Shown here: piece after piece, positions 52,604 to 60,598 of the stretch
Numbering within the stretch: the first letter of the stretch is position 1
Layout: each line of letters starts with the position of its first letter
DNA from: Mycetocola zhadangensis
GTDB lineage: Bacteria; Actinomycetota; Actinomycetes; Actinomycetales; Microbacteriaceae
DNA length: 64,000 nt
Assembly (NCBI RefSeq): GCF_003668565.1
Contig: NZ_RCWJ01000004.1
Location: 62,001 to 126,000, forward strand
Direction of reading: 5' to 3'
Notes under the pieces: generated by a model
What the model saw: only the letters and a program-made list of their open reading frames with translations
What the model was told of the DNA's origin: nothing
Databases searched by the model: none
Made by a program: the position numbers and the translations under genes

Positions 52604-52948
52604 ATGAAGGTGACCGTGACCCGAAGCGGCGGCTTTGCCGGGCTGTCGACGCGCTGGGAAGTCCGCGTCGACGAACAACCCGACGAGGACTCGTGGCTTC
52701 TGCTGCTGCGCGACCTGCCCTGGGACGCACAGCGGCAGGTGCCACCGCAGCCCGACCGCTACATCTACCGCATTCGGTGCGAGCCGGTTCCGGCTGCGCG
52801 GCCGGAGCCGAGGGAGGCGGTCATCCCCGAGCAGTCGCTCACCGGCGGCTGGCGTGAGCTTGTCGATCGTGTCCGCCACCTCGACACGACGCCCGAGCGC
52901 CCCACACCGTCGAGCCGCACCAGGAAGCGCGGTTCGACGGGCTTCTGA
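52604..52948 (+). CDS. Emfourin-like protealysin inhibitor
   Basis: 114-residue protein starting MKVTVTRSGGFAGLSTRWEV, which resembles emfourin, the known proteinaceous inhibitor coded beside protealysin in Serratia. The protein is small, soluble and signal-less, like the protease it would block in the cytoplasm. Its stop codon abuts the stop of the convergent MFS gene with no gap. Assignment rests on the N-terminal pattern and the gene pairing. Confidence 0.8.
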   Translation: MKVTVTRSGGFAGLSTRWEVRVDEQPDEDSWLLLLRDLPWDAQRQVPPQPDRYIYRIRCEPVPAARPEPREAVIPEQSLTGGWRELVDRVRHLDTTPERPTPSSRTRKRGSTGF

Positions 52949-54367
52949 TCAGGCCGACTGGTCGGCGAGAGGAGCAAACTCCTCGAGCGCCTTGCCTCGC
53001 TTGTCGGCGAGCGTGAGCGCTGCACCGGCCGCGACCAGGAAGAACGCGGCAAACACGCTGAACAAGAGCACGCTTCCACCGATGCCTGTGAGGATCGGCA
53101 CGAGCAGCGGCGCGATAATCGACGCGATGCGGCCGATGCCTGCTGCCCACCCCGACCCGGTCGCACGCAGTTCGGTCGGATACAGCTCCGGCGTCACTGC
53201 GTACAGGGCACCCCACGCTCCAAGGTTGAAGAATGAGAGCAGCATGCCAGCTCCGATCACCTGCCACTCGAGTTCAGCCATGCCGAACGCAACCGCAGAC
53301 AACGCCGAGCCGGTGAGGAAAACGGCCAGGGTTTTGTTCCGCCCCCACTTCTCAACGAGGTAGGCCGCCACGAGGTAGCCCGGCAATTGCGCAAGCGTGA
53401 TGATGAGCGTGTACTCGAAGGACTTCACAAGCGAGAAACCGGATGCCACGAGGAGCGACGGGAGCCACACGAACGCTCCGTAGTAGGAGAAGTTGACGCA
53501 GAACCAGACCACCCAGAGGGCGAGAGTCTGCGTGCGGTGCGAAGCCGCCCAGAGCGCGGCGACCTGCTGTCGTGCGGTCAGGCGAGGGTGTGCGGCCGGA
53601 ACGGCCGAGGACACGTTCCCCGTGCGGGAATCGGCCGCCTCATCAACCTGAGCGGTTTCGCTGACGGGAGCGACAGCATCCGCTCGCCCCGCAGACTCCT
53701 CAAACAACCGCACCGTCGCTTCGGCCTCGGCGGTGCGCCCACGTGCCTCGAGGAAGCGAACGGACTCGGGCATGGCGAATCGCACGATCACCGCGTAGAT
53801 CGCCGGCACGGCACCGATGGCCAGGGCCCAGCGCCACCCGTTGTCGCTCAGGGGCACGATGAAGTACCCGATCAGGGCAGCGACGGTCCAGCCGACCGCC
53901 CAGAACGCCTCGAGCAGCACGATGACGCGTCCGCGGATGCGTGGCGGCGCGAACTCCGACATGTACGTCGACGCGACCGGAAGCTCGGCGCCCAGGCCGA
54001 GCCCGACGATGAAGCGCAACACGATGAGCACGCCGAGCGACCACGACAGGGCGGCCGCTCCGGTTGCGATGCCGAACACCAGCAGCGTGATCGCGAAGAC
54101 CTGGCGGCGGCCGAGCCGGTCGGCCAGCAGTCCGCCGAGGCTGGCGCCCACGGCCATGCCGACGAACCCAGCCGACGCGATCCAGCTCAGCTCGGTGCTT
54201 CCGAGCTGCCAGGTGACGGCGAGCTGCGCCAGGACGAACGAGATGAGTCCGACGTCCATGGCGTCCAGCGCCCAACCGACGCCGGAACCGACGAGGAGTT
54301 TCCTGTGCTTCTTCGTGAATGGCAGGGCGTCAAGTCTCGCCAGCCGCGAGCTCTGAGGTAACGTCAT
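52949..54367 (-). CDS. MFS transporter (sugar/aromatic-acid porter type)
   Basis: 472-residue transporter with twelve helices. Loop 2-3 carries the MFS motif GGLLADRLGRRQVF. LGLGAELPVASTYMSEFAPPRIRGR and ELYPTELRATGSGWAAGIGR are typical of the AAHS/SV2-like branch. A long hydrophilic central loop (about residues 205-265) is Ala/Asp-rich. Substrate unknown; aromatic or organic acids are plausible. Confidence 0.87.
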   Translation of the reverse strand: MTLPQSSRLARLDALPFTKKHRKLLVGSGVGWALDAMDVGLISFVLAQLAVTWQLGSTELSWIASAGFVGMAVGASLGGLLADRLGRRQVFAITLLVFGIATGAAALSWSLGVLIVLRFIVGLGLGAELPVASTYMSEFAPPRIRGRVIVLLEAFWAVGWTVAALIGYFIVPLSDNGWRWALAIGAVPAIYAVIVRFAMPESVRFLEARGRTAEAEATVRLFEESAGRADAVAPVSETAQVDEAADSRTGNVSSAVPAAHPRLTARQQVAALWAASHRTQTLALWVVWFCVNFSYYGAFVWLPSLLVASGFSLVKSFEYTLIITLAQLPGYLVAAYLVEKWGRNKTLAVFLTGSALSAVAFGMAELEWQVIGAGMLLSFFNLGAWGALYAVTPELYPTELRATGSGWAAGIGRIASIIAPLLVPILTGIGGSVLLFSVFAAFFLVAAGAALTLADKRGKALEEFAPLADQSA

Positions 54368-54413
54368 CTGCCTATTCTGGCGGGTTCAGCACGCTCGAGT
54401 GATCAGGTTGCGA

Positions 54414-55454
54414 TCAGGACGGAAGCAACTGCTCGGCAAGCAACCGCAACGTCTGCACTCGGCCGGGCGTCTCGGACAAGCTCTCGGCCTCGTACGCTGA
54501 CGCCCCTGGCGACACCATGACCTCGTCGACGTCGAAACGCTTCGCGAGTTCACGCACGCGCTCAGCCGCTGCCACAGGTTCGTCGATGATCCATGAGCCG
54601 AGCGAACCGGCGATGAACTCGTCCTGCAGCGGTGTCATTGTGGTGTTCGCGGCTTCCTCGACGGTGGCAAGCCTGCCGAGCTTTTCGTTGCTGCGCAGTC
54701 GCGCCATGTGCTGCAGGTTCGGGAGAGCAAGCGAATACGCTTCGGATGCCGTCGGTGCGGCCACGACGTTTGCTGTCACGAAGGTGCGTGGTGCTGAAAG
54801 GAACTCAGACGGCCGGAACTGCCCACGGTAGATCTCGAGGGCACGTTCGGCGCCGTGTCCTGCGAAGTGGTGTGCGAACACGTAAGGAAGTCCGAGCGAA
54901 GCGGCGAGCGCCGCCGAGTAGTCGCTCGACCCGAGCAGCCACACGTCGGGGGTGCTCGTTGCCGCAGGCGTCGCGCGCAGTTCGTACTCGGTTCCGCTGG
55001 TCAGCCTGACCGTCGCACCCTCGTCGCCGAGCAGCGCGACAATGTCGCTGACGTAATTCGGAAACTGGTTGACATCGCTCGTCGCACCCGACCGGTTGAG
55101 CACGGCCGTGACGACCGGGTCGCTCCCAGGGGCCCGGCCAATGCCGAGGTCGATACGGCCGGGAGCGCTCGCCTCGAGCAGCGCGAACTGCTCGGCCACA
55201 ACGAGCGGGGCGTGGTTCGGGAGCATGACGCCACCGGAACCGACACGGATGTTGTCGGTGTGTGCTGCGAGGATCCCGATGATGACAGCGGGGTTCGTCG
55301 ACGCCACTGACGGCATGTTGTGGTGTTCGGCCACCCAGTAACGGGTGTAGCCGAGGGCATCAGCCGCCTTGGCCAGGTCAACCGATGCGGCAAGCGCATT
55401 GGCGGAGGACTGCCGTGAGCGCACGGGCACGAGATCAAGTACAGAGAGTTTCAC
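54414..55454 (-). CDS. LLM-class flavin-dependent monooxygenase
   Basis: 346-residue luciferase-like protein of the group that begins KLSVLDLVPVRSRQSSANAL. YTRYWVAEHHNMPSVASTNP, GGVMLPNHAPLVVAEQFALLE and GRIDLGIGRAPGSDP are characteristic. The second GTG was chosen because AAAGG sits at a normal distance. It follows an Lrp/AsnC gene in the same direction, its likely regulator. Substrate unknown. Confidence 0.86.
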   Translation of the reverse strand: MKLSVLDLVPVRSRQSSANALAASVDLAKAADALGYTRYWVAEHHNMPSVASTNPAVIIGILAAHTDNIRVGSGGVMLPNHAPLVVAEQFALLEASAPGRIDLGIGRAPGSDPVVTAVLNRSGATSDVNQFPNYVSDIVALLGDEGATVRLTSGTEYELRATPAATSTPDVWLLGSSDYSAALAASLGLPYVFAHHFAGHGAERALEIYRGQFRPSEFLSAPRTFVTANVVAAPTASEAYSLALPNLQHMARLRSNEKLGRLATVEEAANTTMTPLQDEFIAGSLGSWIIDEPVAAAERVRELAKRFDVDEVMVSPGASAYEAESLSETPGRVQTLRLLAEQLLPS

Positions 55455-55507
55455 AAACACAACCTTTCGAGAGGTCCAAGGCGTCGGACGCCTCTCGCAT
55501 TCCCGAA

Positions 55508-55987
55508 CTAGGCGAGAAGTTGCTGCCAGCCCGTTCCTGCGGCGTGCTCGAAGACGAGGTTGGTTTCCGTGTGTGCGACGGCGGGGTGACCTGTGAGGTA
55601 CTGCACCACAAACTCCCGCAGGTCAGCCGTACTTCGTGCCGCGACGTGCATCAGGTAGTCGTCCCTGCCGCCCATGTGGAACATCGAGAGCACGCCAGGC
55701 CAGGTCGGCGCTTCCTTTCGGAACTTCTGGATGTCGGCACGGTTGTGCTGGGCGAGCTGCACGGCGATGAGGGCCTGCAGCGGTGCGCCGAGAACGGCCA
55801 AATCGATGTCTGCGTGATAGCCGGTGATGTGTCCTGACTGGTGCAGGCGGCGCAGCCGCAGAGACACCGTCGATTCGGCCAGGCCGAGATCCGCCGCGAG
55901 CTGAGACCCGGAGGCCCGGGCGTTGCTGGAGAGCGCACGCAGGAGTGCACGATCCGTGCTGTCGAGTTGTGGTTTCTTCGATTCCAT
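55508..55987 (-). CDS. Lrp/AsnC family transcriptional regulator
   Basis: 159 residues. The N-terminal HTH is ARASGSQLAADLGLAESTVSLRLRRL split across residues 24-49. The RAM domain includes ALIAVQLAQHNRADIQKF and FHMGGRDDYLMHVAARSTADL. It lies 53 nt upstream of the LLM monooxygenase gene in the same direction. Effector unknown. Confidence 0.86.
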   Translation of the reverse strand: MESKKPQLDSTDRALLRALSSNARASGSQLAADLGLAESTVSLRLRRLHQSGHITGYHADIDLAVLGAPLQALIAVQLAQHNRADIQKFRKEAPTWPGVLSMFHMGGRDDYLMHVAARSTADLREFVVQYLTGHPAVAHTETNLVFEHAAGTGWQQLLA

Positions 55988-56134
55988 GGCGTGTTCCCCG
56001 TCGGCGCGTGCATGATCTTCGGTTTTTGTGCGCTTTGTTCATACTACTTCCCGGAACCGTGTACCCGCGCCGCACCAACGGGTCCAGCGGTTCCACCTGC
56101 AACCGAACGCTGGCCACCGGGACAACACGGGCAA

Positions 56135-56140
56135 TAGGCT
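56135..56140 (+). promoter_or_regulatory. Probable leaderless -10 box of the DUF1304 gene
   Basis: TAGGCT 6 nt before the ATG. Confidence 0.6.
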
Positions 56141-56146
56141 CACCCC

Positions 56147-56542
56147 ATGGTCATCCTCATCACGATCGCCGCCACACTCTCAGCCGCGGTCCACGTGCTC
56201 ATCTTCTATTGGGAATCCCTCGCGTGGACGCGTCCCGCCGTGTGGAAGCGTTTCGGCCTGGCGAGTGCTGAGGAGGCCCAGACGACGAGAGTGCTCGCCT
56301 ATAACCAGGGCTTCTACAACCTGTTCCTCGGCATCGGTGCCCTGATCGGGTCGATCATGTACGGCATCGGCTGGACAGACGCCGGTTTCGCGCTGGGGAT
56401 TTTCGCCGTTGGATGCATGCTTGCCGCCGCTATCGTGCTTGCGACAAGCGGCAAGGGCCGACTGCGCGCAGCCTTCGTGCAGGGGTTCTTTCCCCTTCTC
56501 ACGGTCGTTCTCTACCTCGCCAGCTGGAGCATCGAGCATTAA
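56147..56542 (+). CDS. DUF1304 membrane protein
   Basis: 131-residue protein with four hydrophobic helices (about residues 2-20, 53-71, 78-98 and 107-126). It has the DUF1304 pattern HVLIFYWESLAWTRPAVWKRFG near the N-terminus and NQGFYNLFLGIGALIG in the middle. Integral membrane; function unknown for the family. Confidence 0.85.
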   Translation: MVILITIAATLSAAVHVLIFYWESLAWTRPAVWKRFGLASAEEAQTTRVLAYNQGFYNLFLGIGALIGSIMYGIGWTDAGFALGIFAVGCMLAAAIVLATSGKGRLRAAFVQGFFPLLTVVLYLASWSIEH

Positions 56543-56546
56543 ACCG

Positions 56547-56583
56547 ATTTCGCCCCGTCCGGAACACCCAAACGGGGCGAAAT
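56547..56583. terminator. Hairpin between DUF1304 and apt
   Basis: 12-bp perfect stem ATTTCGCCCCGT/ACGGGGCGAAAT with a 13-nt loop, directly after the DUF1304 stop and before the convergent apt stop. Probable bidirectional terminator. Confidence 0.75.
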
Positions 56584-56594
56584 TGACAGGGAGT

Positions 56595-57122
56595 TTAAGC
56601 GCGTTCAGCGACGATCGAGTAGACATCGTATGCACCGAGGCGCTCTCGACCGCCGAGTCCGTCGAGCTCGAGGACGAGCCCGATGCCTGCGACCGAATAG
56701 CCTGAGCGCTCGACCAGCCGAGCTGCGGCCGACGAGCTTCCACCCGTTGCGAGCACGTCGTCAACGATGAGCACCCGGCTGCCCTGGGCCAGCTGGCCCG
56801 GCCGGATTTCAAGCGTGGCGGTTCCGTATTCGAGGGCGTAGTCCTCGGCGAGCACCTCGCCGGGCAGTTTGCCTGCCTTACGCACGGCAACAAGCGGAAC
56901 ATGCTCGGCGTATGCAATGGCCGCCGCCAGGAGGAACCCTCGAGCCTCGACGCCGACGACCGCATCAAACCGGCCATGAAATCGTGCTGCCAGGTCATCG
57001 ATAACCGCTGTGAAGGCATCCGCGTCCGCGAAGACAGGCGTCAGGTCACGAAACACGATCCCCGACTTCGGAAAGTCGGGGATCGTGTCACTCAGCTCAA
57101 GAACGAGCTCTGAGACGTTCAA
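56595..57122 (-). CDS. apt: Adenine phosphoribosyltransferase
   Basis: 175-residue purine-salvage enzyme making AMP from adenine and PRPP. The PRPP loop is VLIVDDVLATGGSS; FPKSGIVFRDLTPVF at the N-terminus and VVGVEARGFLLAAAIAYA are diagnostic. It lies 4 nt after the FKBP gene. A purine permease of the AzgA type is at the window end. Confidence 0.95.
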   Translation of the reverse strand: MNVSELVLELSDTIPDFPKSGIVFRDLTPVFADADAFTAVIDDLAARFHGRFDAVVGVEARGFLLAAAIAYAEHVPLVAVRKAGKLPGEVLAEDYALEYGTATLEIRPGQLAQGSRVLIVDDVLATGGSSSAAARLVERSGYSVAGIGLVLELDGLGGRERLGAYDVYSIVAERA

Positions 57123-57126
57123 TTTT

Positions 57127-57501
57127 CTACTTCACGCCCAGGAGGTCGATGACGAAGATGAGGGTCTGGCCGCTGAGCGGGTGTCCGCTGCCCGCTGGCC
57201 CGTATGCAAGCGCGGGCGGGCAGGTGATCTTGCGACGTCCGCCGACCTTCATGCCGGGGATACCCTCTTGCCAGCCACGGATGAGGTTGGAGAGCGGGAA
57301 GTTGATCGGCTCGCCGCGGCTCCATGACGAGTCGAACTCGTCACCGGTGTCGTAGCTGACGCCGAGGTAGTGCACGTTGACGGTGGAGGATGCCTGTGCT
57401 TCGTCTCCCTCACCGACGGTGATGTCGACGACCTCGAGTTCCGACGGTGCTGGACCCTCTGGGGCGTCGATTTCGGGCTTGGTGTTCTGCGATTGGGTCA
57501 T
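57127..57501 (-). CDS. FKBP-type peptidyl-prolyl isomerase
   Basis: 124 residues. Single FKBP domain: VNVHYLGVSYDTGDEFDSSW, INFPLSNLIRGWQEGIPGMKVGG read in parts, and LAYGPAGSGHPLSGQTLIFVIDLLGV. The active-site aromatic/Asp set is present. No signal peptide or lipobox, so cytoplasmic. Probable operon with apt. The start was placed at MTQSQNTKPE. Confidence 0.92.
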   Translation of the reverse strand: MTQSQNTKPEIDAPEGPAPSELEVVDITVGEGDEAQASSTVNVHYLGVSYDTGDEFDSSWSRGEPINFPLSNLIRGWQEGIPGMKVGGRRKITCPPALAYGPAGSGHPLSGQTLIFVIDLLGVK

Positions 57502-57664
57502 GTGACAATACAACCGCCTTCATGAGCGCGCGTCAAAAGTGAGCGTCCGGTGCGGTATCCTTCCTCCGCCACGTAACGACTGCTCGATCGCCCAGGAAAC
57601 GGGAGCCTGTCCCACCGAAAAACTCTTGCATTCCGGGCGGAGCGGGTGCATCCTGATAACGAGT

Positions 57665-57717
57665 AACTCATCGCCCAGTCGACTTGCCGGCATTGCCGCA
57701 GCACCGGGCGATGAGTT
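57665..57717. other. Long-loop inverted repeat
   Basis: AACTCATCGCCC and GGGCGATGAGTT (12 bp, perfect) with a 29-nt loop that itself holds TGCCGGCATTGCCGCA. It lies between the prsW and FKBP genes. There is no T-tract, so a classical terminator is doubtful. The rest of the 264-bp gap shows nothing recognisable. Confidence 0.5.
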
Positions 57718-57765
57718 CTTAACGTGGGGCCGAGAATAGTTCGGCGACGGCTGCAGCGAAGAACG

Positions 57766-59052
57766 TCAGGGACCGAGCAGCACCTGGCGATCGTTCGCAA
57801 CAGCCGCGAGCAGCTCCTGCTCAGTCTCGCGGTGAACGAGGTCATTGCGTCCGGTGATGATGCGTTGGCGGGTGAACGCGAGACGCGTGGCATCCTGTGC
57901 AAATTGTTTCATAACGCCGGCCTTATTGCCCGGAAGGGTGCGCGCCCAAGAAATCGCCTGGCGACGCCCGGACCACGATGCAAGCATCTGCACCTCGGCC
58001 GGGACGAACCACCCGGCGGCGGCGTATTCGCTCAGCCGAGCATGGGTCAGCCGGATCTCGTGCCTGCGGACGAGAATCGTCATGACGATGAGGGCGACGA
58101 AGATCGGCACCTGGATCAGGCCGTAGTACAGCGCGTACGACTCGAGCGAAGAGATGAAGAAGAGCGATCCGTTCCACAGTGCGTGCAGCAGGATGGCTCC
58201 GATCAGCCCAAGGCTGAACCAGCCGATCAGTCCCCTGCCGTTCCGGAGGGCGGCAACGCCGATCGCGAGACCAATGAGTGCCGTGAACGTGACGTGGGCG
58301 AACGGCGCGAGGATGGCGCGCATGAAGAAGGTCGCGGAGAGTTCGCCAATTCCACCTTCGACGAGGGCGATGGCGAAGTACTGGATGTTCTCGGTGAAGG
58401 CGAAGCCAGCCGCGACGATCGCCGCGTAGACGAGACCGTCAACCGGCCCTGTGAAGTGTTTTCGCGTCGCGAAGAAGAGAATGAGCACGCCGATACCCTT
58501 CGCGGTCTCCTCGACGATCGGCGCCTGAAGAGCTGCCTGGAGGAACGTCGCAGTGCTCTCCCCCGTCGTTGCGATTGCGGCGATTTCGATGGTGAGTCCC
58601 ACGAGAAGCGCGATGGCGATGGAGGCGGCGGCGCCCCAGAGGAAACCAAAAAGCAGGGCGAGCCGGGGTTCAGGCTCCCACCTGTCGATCCACCGAACCG
58701 CTGCGAGCACGACGCCGAGCGGGAGAAGCGCGATGAGAAAGCCGACGAGCGTTGCTGCTGGTCCAAGGAAAAGCACAAAGTAACCGAGCACACACAGCAG
58801 CACGAGCGACAGAAGAGCGACGCCGATGATGCCGAGGATGGCCCCGGTGGGCGTCCGTGACACGGGCTGAGTCCAGACCGGCTGCACCCAGGCGTGCGGG
58901 GCGACCGGCTGAGTGTAGACGGGCTGACCGAAGCCTGCCGGGTTCGAGTACGCGGCGCCCGTATAGACCTGGAGCGGCTGATGGACGCCGTGCCCGCCTG
59001 AAGCGCTGTTGTGCGGAGTGGACGGATAACCACCAGGAAACTCGTTCGCCAT
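57766..59052 (-). CDS. PrsW family intramembrane protease
   Basis: 428-residue membrane protein. A Gly/Pro/Gln-rich N-terminus of about 70 residues precedes eight or so helices. The PrsW metal motifs are visible: EETAKG in APIVEETAKGIGVLILF, the stretch AAGFAFTENIQYF and the later HVTFTALIGL. PrsW proteins cleave anti-sigma factors in some bacteria; the target here is unknown. A C-terminal cytosolic tail of about 110 residues follows. TACGCT lies 6 nt before the ATG (leaderless). Confidence 0.88.
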   Translation of the reverse strand: MANEFPGGYPSTPHNSASGGHGVHQPLQVYTGAAYSNPAGFGQPVYTQPVAPHAWVQPVWTQPVSRTPTGAILGIIGVALLSLVLLCVLGYFVLFLGPAATLVGFLIALLPLGVVLAAVRWIDRWEPEPRLALLFGFLWGAAASIAIALLVGLTIEIAAIATTGESTATFLQAALQAPIVEETAKGIGVLILFFATRKHFTGPVDGLVYAAIVAAGFAFTENIQYFAIALVEGGIGELSATFFMRAILAPFAHVTFTALIGLAIGVAALRNGRGLIGWFSLGLIGAILLHALWNGSLFFISSLESYALYYGLIQVPIFVALIVMTILVRRHEIRLTHARLSEYAAAGWFVPAEVQMLASWSGRRQAISWARTLPGNKAGVMKQFAQDATRLAFTRQRIITGRNDLVHRETEQELLAAVANDRQVLLGP

Positions 59053-59058
59053 TGGAAT

Positions 59059-59064
59059 AGCGTA
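59059..59064 (-). promoter_or_regulatory. Probable leaderless -10 box of prsW
   Basis: TACGCT 6 nt upstream of the ATG, in a 70-bp divergent gap. Confidence 0.55.
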
Positions 59065-59110
59065 CTGGTTCCTGCATCAGCACTGCGCCCGCTCTGGCTG
59101 CACCGTCGGC

Positions 59111-59116
59111 TAGCCT
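59111..59116 (+). promoter_or_regulatory. Probable leaderless -10 box of the FAH gene
   Basis: TAGCCT 6 nt upstream of the GTG, facing the prsW promoter. Confidence 0.55.
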
Positions 59117-59122
59117 GAAGGA

Positions 59123-60016
59123 GTGAGATTTGCACACCTGATCGATGACGCCCACCCGACCGCTCCCGGCATCTCCCCCGCTCGTCTTGCGGTGGTTTTT
59201 GGCGAAGGGGCCGTCTTCCTCGATGAAATCCTCGACGACGCGCCTGCCGACCTGCAGGAGCTGCTCGAACGGGGTGACGACGAGCTGGCCCGTGTGACGG
59301 CGCTGTCGCAGGCAGCGGTTGCGCAGGGCGTCGAACCAACGCCGCTGTCACAGCTCACTCATGCGTCTGCGGTGCTTCGCCCGCCGCAGATCATTGCCAT
59401 CGGACTCAACTATTCAGCGCACTCCTCCGAGTTGAACGTCAAAGCCGACGCCGCTCCCACCGTGTTCTCGCTCTGGCCAAACTCGCTCGCCGGTCACGGT
59501 GGCACAACCGCCTGGCCCCGGTCGCTCAGCGAATCAATTGACTACGAAGCCGAATTGGGCGTCATCATCGGCAAGCCCGCGAAGGACGTCTCCGAAGCGG
59601 ATGCCCTCGATTACGTTTTCGGGTACACGGTCGTCAACGACATCACAGCGCGTGACATCCAGTTCTCGGAGACGCAGTGGAGCAGGTGCAAGTCTTTCGA
59701 CGGCTTCACCCCCACAGGCCCCACAGTTGTGACTCGGGATGAAATCGCTGATCCGCAGGCGCTGCACGTCACAACCATGCTCGACGGGCACCTGATGCAG
59801 GACTCGACGACCGGTTTGATGGTGCGCAGCGTGGCCAAGCTCATCGCGCACCTGTCTCGCTCGGCGACACTGCTGCCTGGCACCCTGATCTCAACGGGAA
59901 GCCCAGGCGGAGCGGGTTACTCGCGTGAGCCGCAGGTCTTCCTGCGGGACTGGTCGACGGTGACGGTTGCGGTTGAGGGCGTCGGTTCGCTCACCACTCA
60001 CTGCCGGATGAGCTAA
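59123..60016 (+). CDS. Fumarylacetoacetate hydrolase family protein
   Basis: 297-residue FAH-fold enzyme. It shows PPQIIAIGLNYSAHSSE, the metal-ligand strand IDYEAELGVIIGK, YTVVNDITARDIQ and LISTGSPGGAG. The class includes acylpyruvases, oxaloacetate decarboxylases and 2-hydroxyhepta-2,4-diene-dioate isomerases; which one is not visible. GTG start with a leaderless promoter. Confidence 0.87.
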   Translation: MRFAHLIDDAHPTAPGISPARLAVVFGEGAVFLDEILDDAPADLQELLERGDDELARVTALSQAAVAQGVEPTPLSQLTHASAVLRPPQIIAIGLNYSAHSSELNVKADAAPTVFSLWPNSLAGHGGTTAWPRSLSESIDYEAELGVIIGKPAKDVSEADALDYVFGYTVVNDITARDIQFSETQWSRCKSFDGFTPTGPTVVTRDEIADPQALHVTTMLDGHLMQDSTTGLMVRSVAKLIAHLSRSATLLPGTLISTGSPGGAGYSREPQVFLRDWSTVTVAVEGVGSLTTHCRMS

Positions 60017-60034
60017 CGGGGCCTTTCCCTGGAC

Positions 60035-60571
60035 CTATCCGGTCATCGGTGTGGTGACCATGTCGACGGAGCCGAAGGGGAACGGGTAGACGAACGTGCC
60101 GGTGCCATCCCACTCGGTGATCGGCAGCATCGCGAACCACACCTGGCTGATAACGACGCATGCCACGACGGTGGCCATGACGAGGAGGGCTGCGCGATCG
60201 AGGATTCGGCGCGCTGAGTGCTCGTCTTCGGCCGTGCGGAGCACGCGACCGAGCGCGAAGAGCACGATTCCGGCCACCGCGAGGTAGACAACGACGCTGG
60301 GGCGGAGAGTGAGCTGCACGCACAACGGCGCCGCATCCACAGCGGCCCCGCTCGCGTCGAGGAACCCACCGTCAGAGTTGACGCCGCCAGGGCAGAAGCC
60401 GGAACTCGCCGACGCGAGCACCGAGTACCCGAGGAGGGCGCCGACCGCGACGATCAATAACCGACGGACCCGCGCCACAATCGCCGCTCCCGGGAGCGAA
60501 CCGGCCTCGCGGTTCTGGTCCGAACGGCTGGGTGCCACGACGAGCGGCCTGGCCGCCTGACGATCACTCAT
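60035..60571 (-). CDS. Membrane protein of unknown function
   Basis: 178-residue protein with three hydrophobic segments (about residues 36-55, 93-109 and 127-148). A periplasmic-side loop after the first carries two Cys (GFCPGG, PLCVQL) that may pair. No recognised domain. It resembles small actinobacterial three-helix proteins; function unknown. Confidence 0.65.
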   Translation of the reverse strand: MSDRQAARPLVVAPSRSDQNREAGSLPGAAIVARVRRLLIVAVGALLGYSVLASASSGFCPGGVNSDGGFLDASGAAVDAAPLCVQLTLRPSVVVYLAVAGIVLFALGRVLRTAEDEHSARRILDRAALLVMATVVACVVISQVWFAMLPITEWDGTGTFVYPFPFGSVDMVTTPMTG

Positions 60572-60598
60572 CGTGCCAGTATGTTGGCTGCCGGACGC

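Noticed and set aside
53387-54361. 324-codon plus-strand open frame opposite the MFS gene
   Set aside because: Composition is charged and repetitive, typical of an antisense shadow; the minus strand has a full MFS transporter.
57724-58860. 378-codon open frame antisense to the PrsW gene
   Set aside because: Arg/Asp/Glu-rich shadow frame typical of high-GC DNA; the opposite strand codes a clear PrsW membrane protein.
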